Assembly (NCBI RefSeq): GCF_001661965.1
Contig: NZ_LYWZ01000017.1
Span: 86,500 to 150,499 of the forward strand
Length of the DNA: 64,000 nt
Origin: Croceicoccus mobilis
Lineage (GTDB): Bacteria; Pseudomonadota; Alphaproteobacteria; Sphingomonadales; Sphingomonadaceae
Direction of reading: 5' to 3'
A program made the translations under genes and the position numbers. The stretch's first letter is position 1; each line of letters opens with the position of its first letter. The notes below the pieces were generated by a model. The model was not told where the DNA came from. It searched no databases and saw only the letters and a list, made by a program, of their open reading frames with translations. Shown piece after piece: positions 16,797 to 24,768 of this stretch.

Positions 16797-17948
16797 TTAT
16801 CGGCGGTTCCTGAACAGGTCGCGCCCGATGATCTGCTTCATCACTTCGGTCGCGCCGCCCGCGATCCGCGTGATGCGCGCATCGATAAAGGCACGCGCAA
16901 TCGGATATTCCAGCATGTAGCCATAGCCGCCAAAGAACTGCAGGCATTCGTTGACGACCTTGTTGTGCAGGTCGGTGACGCACAGCTTGACCTTGGCGGC
17001 ATCGATGGGGCTCAGCTCGCCCTTCAGATGCTGCGCGATGCACCAGTCGGTAAACACGCGCATCGCAGTCGTTTCTGCCGAAAGCTGCGCCAGCGTGAAC
17101 TGGGTGTTCTGGAAATCCGCGATCGTCCCCCCGAACGCCTTGCGTTCCGAAGTGTATTCCACCGTCCAGTCGATCGCCGCCTCGGCCACGCAGATGCTGC
17201 GGATCGCCTGCGTCAGACGTTCCTGCGAGAGCTTGGTCATCAGCATCGAGAAACCGGCGTTCTCGTCACCCAGCCGATTGGAAACGGGTACGCGCATGTC
17301 GGAAAAGAACAGTTCCGACGTGTCCTGCGCCTTCAGCCCGATCTTGTCGAGATTGCGCCCGCGCTCGAAACCCTCGCGCGCGGATTCACACAATATGATG
17401 GAAACGCCGCGCGGCCCCGCCTCGGGGTCGGTCTTGCAGGCGAGCAGGATGAAATCGCAGTTCTGCCCGTTGGAGATATAGGTTTTCTGCCCGTTGATGA
17501 CATAGTCATCGCCATCGCGAACCGCTCGGGTGCGCAGTTCCTTCAAATCGCTGCCCGCGCCCGGCTCGGTCATGGCGACCGCGCCAATCGCGGTGCCCGC
17601 GACCATTCTGGGCAACCATTCGCGCTTAAGCTCTTCCGATCCCCAGGCAAGTATATAGGGCGCGACCATTTCGGAATGGACCATGAAGCCCGGCCCGCTC
17701 ATGCCCTTCTTGGCCAGCTCCTCGATGACGACGACATTATACAGCCAGTCTGCGCCAAAACCGCCATATTCCTCGGGAATGTCGGGGCACAAGATGCCCG
17801 CCTCGCCCGCCTTGGCCCAGATCTCGCGGGGGACGCGCTTGTCCTCCTCCCACTGGGCGTGGTTTGGCACGAGTTCGGTGTCGACGAAATTGCGCACCGA
17901 CTCCCGGAAAATCTCGTGCTCGCTCGAAAACAGCGTGCGCTCCATCAT
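16797..17948 (-). CDS. Acyl-CoA dehydrogenase
   Basis: A 383-residue flavoprotein with standard ACAD blocks: N-terminal helices, AVAMTEPGAGSDLKELRT (FAD/substrate region near 120-140), DYVINGQKTYISNG, and a C-terminal GGYGYMLEYPIARAFIDARI. It would form an enoyl-CoA by alpha,beta-dehydrogenation and pass electrons to ETF, whose quinone oxidoreductase is encoded at 62.4 kb. The start is ATG 17948 (a second ATG follows directly), overlapping the stop of the CitE-like gene, with GGGGGAGC upstream. An open frame continuing upstream is only read-through. Confidence 0.92.
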   Translation of the reverse strand: MMERTLFSSEHEIFRESVRNFVDTELVPNHAQWEEDKRVPREIWAKAGEAGILCPDIPEEYGGFGADWLYNVVVIEELAKKGMSGPGFMVHSEMVAPYILAWGSEELKREWLPRMVAGTAIGAVAMTEPGAGSDLKELRTRAVRDGDDYVINGQKTYISNGQNCDFILLACKTDPEAGPRGVSIILCESAREGFERGRNLDKIGLKAQDTSELFFSDMRVPVSNRLGDENAGFSMLMTKLSQERLTQAIRSICVAEAAIDWTVEYTSERKAFGGTIADFQNTQFTLAQLSAETTAMRVFTDWCIAQHLKGELSPIDAAKVKLCVTDLHNKVVNECLQFFGGYGYMLEYPIARAFIDARITRIAGGATEVMKQIIGRDLFRNRR

Positions 17949-18847
17949 GCAGCTCCCCCATAAAGCTTGGCCTGCGCCAGCACCTTTTGCGCCTGTTTCA
18001 GATGCGGGATGTCGACCATCTTGCCGTCCAGCCCGACAGTGCCCGCGCCCGGCGCGGCGGCAAAGGCCGCGACGATGCGCTTGGCATGTTCGACCTCTTC
18101 GGCACTGGGCATATAGCTTTCGTTGATCCCGGCGACCTGCGCCGGATGGATCGCAATGCGCCCGGTAAAGCCTTCGCCGCGCGATGTGCGGCTCGCGGCG
18201 CGCAGGCCTTCGTCGTCGCGGAAATCGACATAAAGCGTATCGATTGCCTCCACCCCCGCGGCATGGGCGGCCAGCAGGCACTGCGCGCGCACCATGCGAT
18301 AGGTAAAGGCCCAGCTCCCCGTCTCGTCGAGATTGCTGCTGGCCCCGATGGCGGCGGACAGGTCCTCTGCTCCCCATGTCAGTCCCATCAGGCGCGGCAG
18401 GTCCGCCCTGGCATATTCGCCCAGCGTGAATGGCGCGATGGCAGTTTCGGTGGCGACCGGCAGGATCCTGATCGACCCGGCCTCAACCCCGCCCATCTGC
18501 TCGAACGCATCGAGGTAGTGCGAGGCTTGCACCACATCGGCAGGGCCATTGCACTTGGGCAGCATGATGCCGTCGGGCCCGTGCGGAATGACCGCGGCCA
18601 TGTCCTCCAGCGTCATGCCGGTGTCGAGCGGATTGACCCGCACATAGAACTGCGCGTTCCGGCTGCCGCGCGGGCGGGCGGCCAGGAATTCGGACAAGAG
18701 CTTTCGCGCCATCGGCTTGTTGTCGGGGCTGACCGCGTCCTCAAGGTCAAAGATCAGCGCATCGGCATCGGACGCATCCGCCTTGCCCAGCTTCTTTTCG
18801 CTGTCGCCGGGGATGAACAGAAAGGACCGGATCGGGGCTTCGCTCAC
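17945..18847 (-). CDS. CitE/HpcH-type CoA lyase
   Basis: A 300-residue TIM-barrel protein of the HpcH/HpaI, CitE-like family. It contains RSFLFIPGDSEKKLGKA at the N terminus (CoA site), IFDLEDAVSPDNK with metal-linked acidic residues near 38, RVNPLDTG near 70, and LPKCNGPADV. Relatives cleave or form malyl-CoA, citramalyl-CoA or similar beta-hydroxyacyl-CoAs. The GTG start overlaps the MaoC gene stop (GTGA). With an adjacent MaoC hydratase and acyl-CoA dehydrogenase it could form a dehydrogenation-hydration-cleavage module for a branched acyl-CoA (inference). Confidence 0.85.
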   Translation of the reverse strand: MSEAPIRSFLFIPGDSEKKLGKADASDADALIFDLEDAVSPDNKPMARKLLSEFLAARPRGSRNAQFYVRVNPLDTGMTLEDMAAVIPHGPDGIMLPKCNGPADVVQASHYLDAFEQMGGVEAGSIRILPVATETAIAPFTLGEYARADLPRLMGLTWGAEDLSAAIGASSNLDETGSWAFTYRMVRAQCLLAAHAAGVEAIDTLYVDFRDDEGLRAASRTSRGEGFTGRIAIHPAQVAGINESYMPSAEEVEHAKRIVAAFAAAPGAGTVGLDGKMVDIPHLKQAQKVLAQAKLYGGAA

Positions 18848-19308
18848 GGCGCCTGCTCCACCGGCTTCTTCAACTGCAGGCCCGAACGCTTGCAGGTGGC
18901 GACCAGCTCGTCGTGCTGGTTAAAGGCGCGGTGCTGGAAGGTGACGATGCCCTGCGTCGGGCGCGATTTCGATTCCCTGAGTTCCAGCACTTCGGTCTCG
19001 ACCCGGATGGTATCGCCGTGAAACAGCGGTTTGGGAAAGCGCACCTCGTCCCAGCCCAGATTGGCGACTGCCGTGCCCAGTGTCGTTTCATTGACCGAGA
19101 TACCGACCATCAGCGCCAGCGTGAACCCGCTGTTCACCAGCCGCTGTCCGAAATCGGTGCCCTTCATATACTCCTCGTCCAGATGGAGGAGCGCGGGGTT
19201 GTGCGTCATGCAGGTGAACATGACATTGTCGGTTTCGGTCAGGGTGCGGCGGATCGCGTGGTGGAACACCTGCCCCACCTCAAGCTCGTCAAACCATACG
19301 CCAGCCAT
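18844..19308 (-). CDS. MaoC-family hydratase
   Basis: A 154-residue single hot-dog hydratase. It shows the acid/aromatic N terminus WFDELEVGQVFHH, the active-site stretch MTHNPALLHLDEEYMKGTDF, and GWDEVRFPKPLFHGDTI, a pattern close to mesaconyl-CoA hydratase-like and MaoC proteins. The ATG overlaps the thiolase stop (TGATG) and the stop overlaps the CitE-like start, so all three are coupled. A joint role with the lyase, hydrating an enoyl-CoA before C-C cleavage, is likely. Confidence 0.87.
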   Translation of the reverse strand: MAGVWFDELEVGQVFHHAIRRTLTETDNVMFTCMTHNPALLHLDEEYMKGTDFGQRLVNSGFTLALMVGISVNETTLGTAVANLGWDEVRFPKPLFHGDTIRVETEVLELRESKSRPTQGIVTFQHRAFNQHDELVATCKRSGLQLKKPVEQAP

Positions 19309-20504
19309 CAGAGAAGTCCCAGGATCGAAACGGCCGCAATGCCCTGATAGGGCACGCCACCAAGGTTGTGCGTGACGCCCAGCGAGGGATTGGCCAGCTG
19401 CCGCTGCCCCGCCTTGCCCTGCAGCTGGGTGTAGATTTCATAGGCCATGCGCAGGCCCGACGCGCCGATGGGATGGCCGAAGCATTTAAGCCCACCGTCG
19501 ATCTGGCACGGGATCTTGCCGTCGCGGTCGAACTTGCCGTCGAGCACGTCCTTCACCGCCTGCCCGTCTTCGGACAGGCCAAGGTCCTCCATCGTGACGA
19601 GTTCGGTAATCGAGAAGCAGTCATGCACCTCGGTCAGGCTCACCTGTTCCTGCGGCTTGGTGATGCCCGCTTCCTCATAGGCCTTGCGGATCGCGGTGCG
19701 GGTATTGGGAACGGTCGCGCCGTCCCAGTCCGACAATTGCGTTTCGCGGCCTGAGCTGGTCGAGATCTGCAGCGACTTGATCGTGACGATATCCTTCTTG
19801 CCCAGCGATTTCGCGATTTCGGGCGTGGTCACGATGACGCAGGCCGACCCGTCGGAAACGCCCGAACAATCGAACAGGCCCAGCGGCTCGGCGATCATCG
19901 GCGCGTTCAGGATCTTGTCCATCGGCACGGGCTTCTGGAAATGGGCCTTGGGGCTGTATTGCCCGTTCTGGTGGCTCTTCCAGCTCACATGCCCGATCGC
20001 GCGCTTCAGATCCTCCTTCGAAACCTGATAGCGGGTGCGATAGCCATCGGCGAGCTGGGCGAAACCGGCGGGCGCCGATCCCATCGGCATCCACAGATCG
20101 TTGAAGGTGCCCTTGAACGGCGGCGGCAGCCCGCCAAAGCCTGTATCCTTCAGCTTTTCGGCCCCGATGGCGAGCGCGATATCCACCGCACCCGACGCCA
20201 CCGCATAGGCCGCGCCGCGCAACGCCTCGGTCCCGGTGCCGCACATGTTCTCGACGCGGGTGACGGGAATGCCGTCAAGCCTGAGCGCGACTGCGGCGGG
20301 GATCGACGAATTGCCGACATTGATGCTGTCGCCCCAGCAGCCGAACCATGCCGCCTGAATGTCCTTCCGCTCGATCCCGGCGTCGGCCAGCGCTTCCTCG
20401 AAAGCCTCTGCCATCAGTTCGGGAGAGCCTGCGTCCCAGCGTTCGCCGAACTTGGAGCAGCCCGCCCCCAGAATCGCGACCTTGTCCTTGATACCCGATG
20501 CCAT
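19308..20504 (-). CDS. SCP2-type thiolase/acyltransferase
   Basis: A 398-residue thiolase-fold protein. It has the nucleophilic Cys in VENMCGTGTEALRGA (near residue 90), the second active-site block EVHDCFSITELV, and the C-terminal GGLKCFGHPIGASG with the acid/base Cys and His. This type commonly works with a DUF35 zinc-ribbon/OB-fold partner, and such a domain is encoded by the gene immediately upstream. It may cleave a 3-oxoacyl-CoA or perform a retro-aldol step, as in steroid aldolase-like thiolases. AAAGGC precedes the ATG. Confidence 0.9.
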   Translation of the reverse strand: MASGIKDKVAILGAGCSKFGERWDAGSPELMAEAFEEALADAGIERKDIQAAWFGCWGDSINVGNSSIPAAVALRLDGIPVTRVENMCGTGTEALRGAAYAVASGAVDIALAIGAEKLKDTGFGGLPPPFKGTFNDLWMPMGSAPAGFAQLADGYRTRYQVSKEDLKRAIGHVSWKSHQNGQYSPKAHFQKPVPMDKILNAPMIAEPLGLFDCSGVSDGSACVIVTTPEIAKSLGKKDIVTIKSLQISTSSGRETQLSDWDGATVPNTRTAIRKAYEEAGITKPQEQVSLTEVHDCFSITELVTMEDLGLSEDGQAVKDVLDGKFDRDGKIPCQIDGGLKCFGHPIGASGLRMAYEIYTQLQGKAGQRQLANPSLGVTHNLGGVPYQGIAAVSILGLL

Positions 20505-20507
20505 TGA

Positions 20508-21956
20508 TCAAGCCTTTCCGCCGGCCAGCGCGGGCACGGCTTTCCAGAAATAGCGGTTGTACCCGCGCTGGTTGTCCCGCTCCTTGATGCGGAAGACCAT
20601 GTCGAGCGGGGTGCCGATATCGATCCCGTCGGGGCCGACATCGACGATCTCCATCTGCAGCCGCGCGCCATTGTCGAACTGGATGAAGCCGACATAGAGC
20701 GGGGGCGAGGGATAATAGGACAGCCAGTCGGCAGTCTGCGTCATGACCTTGGCAGGCGCATCGCGCAAAGATACATCGCCGAACTTCTCGGCCGGTGCAT
20801 GGCAGCGCGCGCAATATTGCAGCTGGGGAAACTGGATCGTGCCGCATTCGCCGCACTCACCCGCCATGAAGGCATCCATCTGCGTGCGCGAACGATATTG
20901 CTCGGTCAGCGCGGTCTTGGCCGTTTTTTCCGAACGCATGCCCCATTCGACATCGATCCCGCCCGCAAACGACAGCATGCGCAGGTAATCCTGCGTGGCA
21001 TAGCCTGCCTCCAGCGAACCGGTGACGCCGCGTTTCGGGCGCGCCTTTTCGATGGCATCGGTGACTTCGAAGATCAGCACGTCGGCGCCCTGACCGAAGC
21101 CGACGACGAGTATCTTTTCGCCCGGCTTCGCGGTCTCGAGCGCAAGGGCCAGCATCAGCGGGGCCTGCGCCGCCCCGCAATAGCCGCACCGGCCATCGAG
21201 GTCAGAGACGACATTGCCTTCGAACTTCAGCTTTTTCGCGATCGGCGCGGCGCCCCCGCGCAGCATCGAGGCCATAGCAAAATGGTCGATGTCGCCGATG
21301 GCCAGCCCAGCTTCGGACAGCGCCTCGTTCACCGCGGCGGGGATCAGCTTGGCGTAGCCCTCGTCGCGGATCCAGCGCTCTTCCCAGCTATAGTCGAAAT
21401 CGGCGTCGGCATCGCGGAAATGGTCGACGAAATTGGAGATCGAGGTGCCCGATCCGATCAGCTTCGCGGCCACGTTCTCGGTCCCGGTGACGAATGCCGC
21501 CGCGCCTGCGCCATAGAGCATTTCCTGCTGGCTGGCGGGCTTGCCCTTGGGTTCGTCCGAGGCGACGAACAAGGTCGGCTCCCCGCTCTTCAGCGCGGCC
21601 AGCAGTCCCGACGTGCCCGCGCGCTGCGTATAGCCACTGTCAAACGATCGCATGCTGGGCGACAGCCCCAGCGGGCGCGCCATGATCGCGGTAGGTTGCA
21701 GATCGGCATAGGGCGAACGCGTGCTGGCAAAACTGATCGCGGTGATTGATGCGCCATCATCCTCGCCCAGCGCATCGCGCGCCGCCTCGACGCCCATGGT
21801 GACGGTATCCTCGTCCCAGTTGCAGAACGAACGTTCGCCCTTGCCCATGCCGCGCAGGCCCGGCGCCATCCAGCGGTGCGCGCCCGCGATGGCGGCCCGT
21901 TCCAGCCGGAGGCGGGGAATATAGGCCCCGAAAGATGTGATCCCGAATTCGGTCAT
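20508..21956 (-). CDS. HMG-CoA synthase-like/DUF35 OB-fold fusion
   Basis: A 482-residue fusion. Residues 1 to ~330 have the HMG-CoA synthase/thiolase fold (ITSFGAYIPRLRLER at the start; FDSGYTQRAGTSG near 105-117). The C-terminal ~130 residues are a DUF35 rubredoxin-like zinc ribbon (CGECGTIQFPQLQYCARC, four Cys) plus OB fold. Archaeal synthases have Cys-Lys-Ala-Gly-Thr at the nucleophile; here it reads Q111-R-A-G-T, so the catalytic Cys is Gln. Classical synthase activity is therefore unlikely. It may be a decarboxylase-like or structural partner of the adjacent thiolase. Confidence 0.85.
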   Translation of the reverse strand: MTEFGITSFGAYIPRLRLERAAIAGAHRWMAPGLRGMGKGERSFCNWDEDTVTMGVEAARDALGEDDGASITAISFASTRSPYADLQPTAIMARPLGLSPSMRSFDSGYTQRAGTSGLLAALKSGEPTLFVASDEPKGKPASQQEMLYGAGAAAFVTGTENVAAKLIGSGTSISNFVDHFRDADADFDYSWEERWIRDEGYAKLIPAAVNEALSEAGLAIGDIDHFAMASMLRGGAAPIAKKLKFEGNVVSDLDGRCGYCGAAQAPLMLALALETAKPGEKILVVGFGQGADVLIFEVTDAIEKARPKRGVTGSLEAGYATQDYLRMLSFAGGIDVEWGMRSEKTAKTALTEQYRSRTQMDAFMAGECGECGTIQFPQLQYCARCHAPAEKFGDVSLRDAPAKVMTQTADWLSYYPSPPLYVGFIQFDNGARLQMEIVDVGPDGIDIGTPLDMVFRIKERDNQRGYNRYFWKAVPALAGGKA

Positions 21957-21975
21957 GAAAATCCGCCCGTTCTGG

Positions 21976-23142
21976 TCAATATGATTTCGGAAGGTCGAGC
22001 ACGCGCTCGGCGATATGGCTGAGGATCAGCTGCTCGGTGATCGGCGCGATGCGCAGCAGGATGGATTCGCGGAACAGCCGTTCCACCTGGTATTCGGTCG
22101 AATAGCCCATGCCGCCATGCGTCATGACGGCGCGGGTGCAGGCATCGAAAGCCGCGCGACCGCCGAGGAACTTGCCCGCATTCGCCTCCGCCCCGCAAGG
22201 CAGCCCGGCATCGTAGAGATAGGCCGCCCGCATGATCATCCAGTAGGCGGATTCGAGATAGGTCCAATTCTCCGCCAGCGGATGCTGGATGCCCTGGTTC
22301 TCGCCGATGAACTTGCCGAATACCTTGCGCTCGCGCGCATATTGCGAGGCGCGGGCCAGCGCGCCGCGGCCAAGGCCCACCGCCTCGATCCCGACAAGAA
22401 TGCGTTCGGGGTTCAGGGAGTGGAGGATATATTTGAAGCCCTGCCCCTCCTCGCCGATGCGGTCTTCCTCGGGCACGAAATAATCGTCGATGAAGGTCGC
22501 GTTCGAATCCACCGCATTGCGGCCCATCTTGGGGATGCGCCGCACCTCGACCTGCGTCTTGTCGAGATCGGTGTAGAACAAGGTCATGCCGTCGGTGGGC
22601 TTCTTGCACTCTTCCTTTGGCGTCGTGCGGGTCAGCAGCAGGATCTTGTTCGCCACCTGTCCGGAAGAGGTCCAGATCTTGCGACCTGTCACCGAATAGC
22701 CGCCGTCGACCTTTTTCGCGAAGGTCTTGATGGAGGTGGTGTCGAGACCCGCGTCGGGCTCGGTCACGCCGAAGCACGCCTTGTCACGCCCCTCGATCAG
22801 CGGCAGCAGCATGCGCTTCTTCTGTTCGTCCGTGCCATGCACGACGACCGAGTGCGGACCGAACAGGTTGAGGTGCAGCGCGCTCGCCGCCGAATAGCCG
22901 CCCGCGCTGGCCGACACCTCGTGCATCATGATCGCCGCTTCGGTCACGCCCAGGTTCGCGCCGCCCAGCTCTTCGGGCATGGTGATGCCCAGCCAGCCAT
23001 TATCGGCCATGGCGCGATGGAATTCCTCGGGGAAGCGCTTGTCGGTGTCGCATGCGCTCCAGTAGTCGTCGCCGAAATCCTCACACGTCCGGCGTACGTT
23101 CTCGGCGATTGCCTTCTGGTCGTCAGACAGCTCGATCAGCAC
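21976..23142 (-). CDS. Acyl-CoA dehydrogenase, first gene of long operon
   Basis: A 388-residue acyl-CoA dehydrogenase beginning MLIELSDDQKAIAENVRR. It has CFGVTEPDAGLDTTSIKT and YSVTGRKIWTSSG (flavin and substrate region) and a C-terminal GGMGYSTEYQVERLFRES. The C terminus reads APITEQLIL where many homologues have GTSEIQ. GTG 23142 is chosen because AGGAG lies 9 bases upstream; the frame stays open for 246 bases more but runs through the promoter region. It heads the minus-strand operon reaching 6.7 kb. The likely reaction is alpha,beta-dehydrogenation of an acyl-CoA. Confidence 0.88.
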   Translation of the reverse strand: MLIELSDDQKAIAENVRRTCEDFGDDYWSACDTDKRFPEEFHRAMADNGWLGITMPEELGGANLGVTEAAIMMHEVSASAGGYSAASALHLNLFGPHSVVVHGTDEQKKRMLLPLIEGRDKACFGVTEPDAGLDTTSIKTFAKKVDGGYSVTGRKIWTSSGQVANKILLLTRTTPKEECKKPTDGMTLFYTDLDKTQVEVRRIPKMGRNAVDSNATFIDDYFVPEEDRIGEEGQGFKYILHSLNPERILVGIEAVGLGRGALARASQYARERKVFGKFIGENQGIQHPLAENWTYLESAYWMIMRAAYLYDAGLPCGAEANAGKFLGGRAAFDACTRAVMTHGGMGYSTEYQVERLFRESILLRIAPITEQLILSHIAERVLDLPKSY

Positions 23143-23298
23143 CGCGCAATTCTCCTGCAATCGGTGCGACGCAGCCACGTCCGAACTCCCGCCAAGCGCG
23201 AGACCATCGAAGCCGCGGTAAAGCCGCACCCGAAACCCGTCCTCTCCGCCAAGCAGTCGCCGCTTTTCGTCAGCGCCGATCCTCCGGGGCGGAATATC

Positions 23299-23314
23299 GT
23301 ATATATGCGTACTA
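23299..23314. promoter_or_regulatory. Cluster 1 palindrome, site 6
   Basis: CGTATATATGCGTACT matches the shared palindrome at 11 of 14 positions with a perfect right arm. It lies about 157 bases upstream of the acyl-CoA dehydrogenase that heads the long operon. Confidence 0.45.
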
Positions 23315-23445
23315 TCTATCTCATCGCCTGTTCGAGTCAAGCGTTTGCATGTGTACTTTTTGCGCAGCTGGCCATGCGCGCACCCCATCCCCGAGCGCCG
23401 AGCCGGAAAAGATAGTGTGTTGCCATACGGCCTGCGATGGAGATA

Positions 23446-23461
23446 GGTTAGCTAGCGAACC
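23446..23461. promoter_or_regulatory. Cluster 1 palindrome, site 7
   Basis: GGTTAGCTAGCGAACC is nearly self-complementary (6 of 7 arm pairs) and matches the consensus at about 9 of 14 positions. It lies 71 bases before the SDR start at 23532. Confidence 0.35.
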
Positions 23462-23531
23462 ACCCCCGGGAACCTTCATCCGCGCCCAGCGCGCGCCAAG
23501 GTGTTCAACGGGAAAAACAGGAGAGATAAGC

Positions 23532-24329
23532 ATGGGCCAGCTCGACGGAAAGGTCGCGCTCGTCACCGGCGCGGCCGGTCGCGACAATCTGGGACAGAAG
23601 ATCGCCGAAAGGCTGGCCGAGGAAGGCGCAAAGGTCGTCGTCGCCGGCCGTCACGAAGACGAGCTGAAGCGCCTCGCCGATACGATCGGGGGCAGCTATT
23701 GCCTGATGGACCTGACCAGCAAGGAAGAGGTCGAGGCTGCCGTCGATTTTGCGGTCGAGACCTATGGCAAGCTCGACATCGGCGTGAACGCGGTGGGTTG
23801 GGGCCTGATGAAGCCCACGACCGAAACGACCGAGGCCGATCTCGACAAGATCCTTGCCATCCAGTTTAAGGGGCCGTTCTTCTTCATGCAGGCGCTGCTG
23901 CGCGTGATGGGCGAAGGTGGTTCGATCATCCAGATATCGTCCGCGACGGCAACGATCATGCTGGAAAACCATGCCGCATACATGGGCACGAAGGCGGGGA
24001 TCGACCATATCGTCCGCACCGTCGCCAATGAATATGGCGCGCGCGGCATTCGCGCCAACTCGATCTCTCCCGGCCTGACCAGGACGCCGATGGCGGGGCC
24101 GACTTTCGAAATGAAGCCGGTCATGGACGCGTTTGAGAAGGAATATCCGCTGGGCCGCGTGGGGACGCGCGAGGATATTGCCGAGGCCGTCATCTGGCTG
24201 GCGGGCGACAAGTGTTTCATGACCGGCCAGAACCTGCAGGTGAACGGCGGGCTGACGCTGCGCCGCAATCCGATCCTGTCCGAACTGGGCGCGATCATGG
24301 ATGAAGTCACCGCGCATCTGCAAAGCTGA
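23532..24329 (+). CDS. SDR-family oxidoreductase
   Basis: A 265-residue classical short-chain dehydrogenase/reductase. It has a cofactor motif TGAAGRDNLGQ (near 12), NAVG in the NNAG position, and the active-site Y-M-G-T-K with the preceding QISSA serine. The C-terminal NGGLTLRRN is usual. It would oxidise or reduce a hydroxy/keto group, for example 3-hydroxyacyl-CoA. AGGAGAG precedes the ATG. It starts a plus-strand operon with the SnoaL-like and MDR genes downstream (10- and 15-base gaps). Confidence 0.9.
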   Translation: MGQLDGKVALVTGAAGRDNLGQKIAERLAEEGAKVVVAGRHEDELKRLADTIGGSYCLMDLTSKEEVEAAVDFAVETYGKLDIGVNAVGWGLMKPTTETTEADLDKILAIQFKGPFFFMQALLRVMGEGGSIIQISSATATIMLENHAAYMGTKAGIDHIVRTVANEYGARGIRANSISPGLTRTPMAGPTFEMKPVMDAFEKEYPLGRVGTREDIAEAVIWLAGDKCFMTGQNLQVNGGLTLRRNPILSELGAIMDEVTAHLQS

Positions 24330-24339
24330 GGAGACGGCC

Positions 24340-24753
24340 ATGACCACACCGAACAAGCAGGCGATCACGACATTCCTCGATGCGCTGGGCGCCGGCGATC
24401 CCGATCGGATGGCGACCGTTCTCGCCCCCGGCATGGAGGCATGCGCCAAGGGAACGGGCAGCTTTTCCATGACCCGCAGCCGCGAACAGGTGCTGGAGGG
24501 GGCAGGCATGCTGTCGGCGGTATTGCCAGGCGGAATCGCCTTCACCGTCCTGACCCTGACCGAGGAAGGCGACCGCGTCGTCGCCGAGGTCGAGGGCAAG
24601 GCCGCGACCGCCGATGGAACGCGTTACGACAATGGCTATGCCTTCGTCGCGACGATGCAGGATGGGCTGATCGCGCGGCTCGACGAATATTACTGCACCC
24701 TGCTCACGGAAAACGTGCTGGTGCCTGTAGCCGCGGGACTCGCGGCGCAATAG
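24340..24753 (+). CDS. SnoaL/NTF2-like protein
   Basis: A 137-residue NTF2-like protein: the N-terminal helix KQAITTFLDALGAGDPDRM followed by strands ending in DGLIARLDEYY, the typical nuclear-transport-factor-2 pattern of small isomerase/dehydratase-type proteins. The ATG at 24340 has GAGGAGAC upstream. A longer in-frame start overlaps the preceding gene and lacks a ribosome site. Function in the pathway cannot be set; proteins of this fold often catalyse isomerisation of ketones or serve as small subunits. Confidence 0.75.
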   Translation: MTTPNKQAITTFLDALGAGDPDRMATVLAPGMEACAKGTGSFSMTRSREQVLEGAGMLSAVLPGGIAFTVLTLTEEGDRVVAEVEGKAATADGTRYDNGYAFVATMQDGLIARLDEYYCTLLTENVLVPVAAGLAAQ

Positions 24754-24768
24754 CGAGACACAAACCCC

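Larger units (their letters stand above)
23143..23531. other. Divergent intergenic region, 389 bases
   Basis: Promoter region between the long minus-strand operon and the plus-strand SDR gene. It holds two copies of the cluster 1 palindrome (23299 and 23446) and no convincing gene. Frames open here lack SD sites and family similarity. Confidence 0.6.

Noticed and set aside
16797..18377. Extending the acyl-CoA dehydrogenase to a 526-codon protein
   Set aside because: The first 143 codons overlap the CitE-type gene in another frame; the ATG at 17948 with GGGGGAG gives the normal family length.
20508..21956. Calling the fusion protein a true HMG-CoA synthase
   Set aside because: The catalytic Cys position is Gln111 and the gene sits in a degradative operon, so standard synthase activity is not supported.
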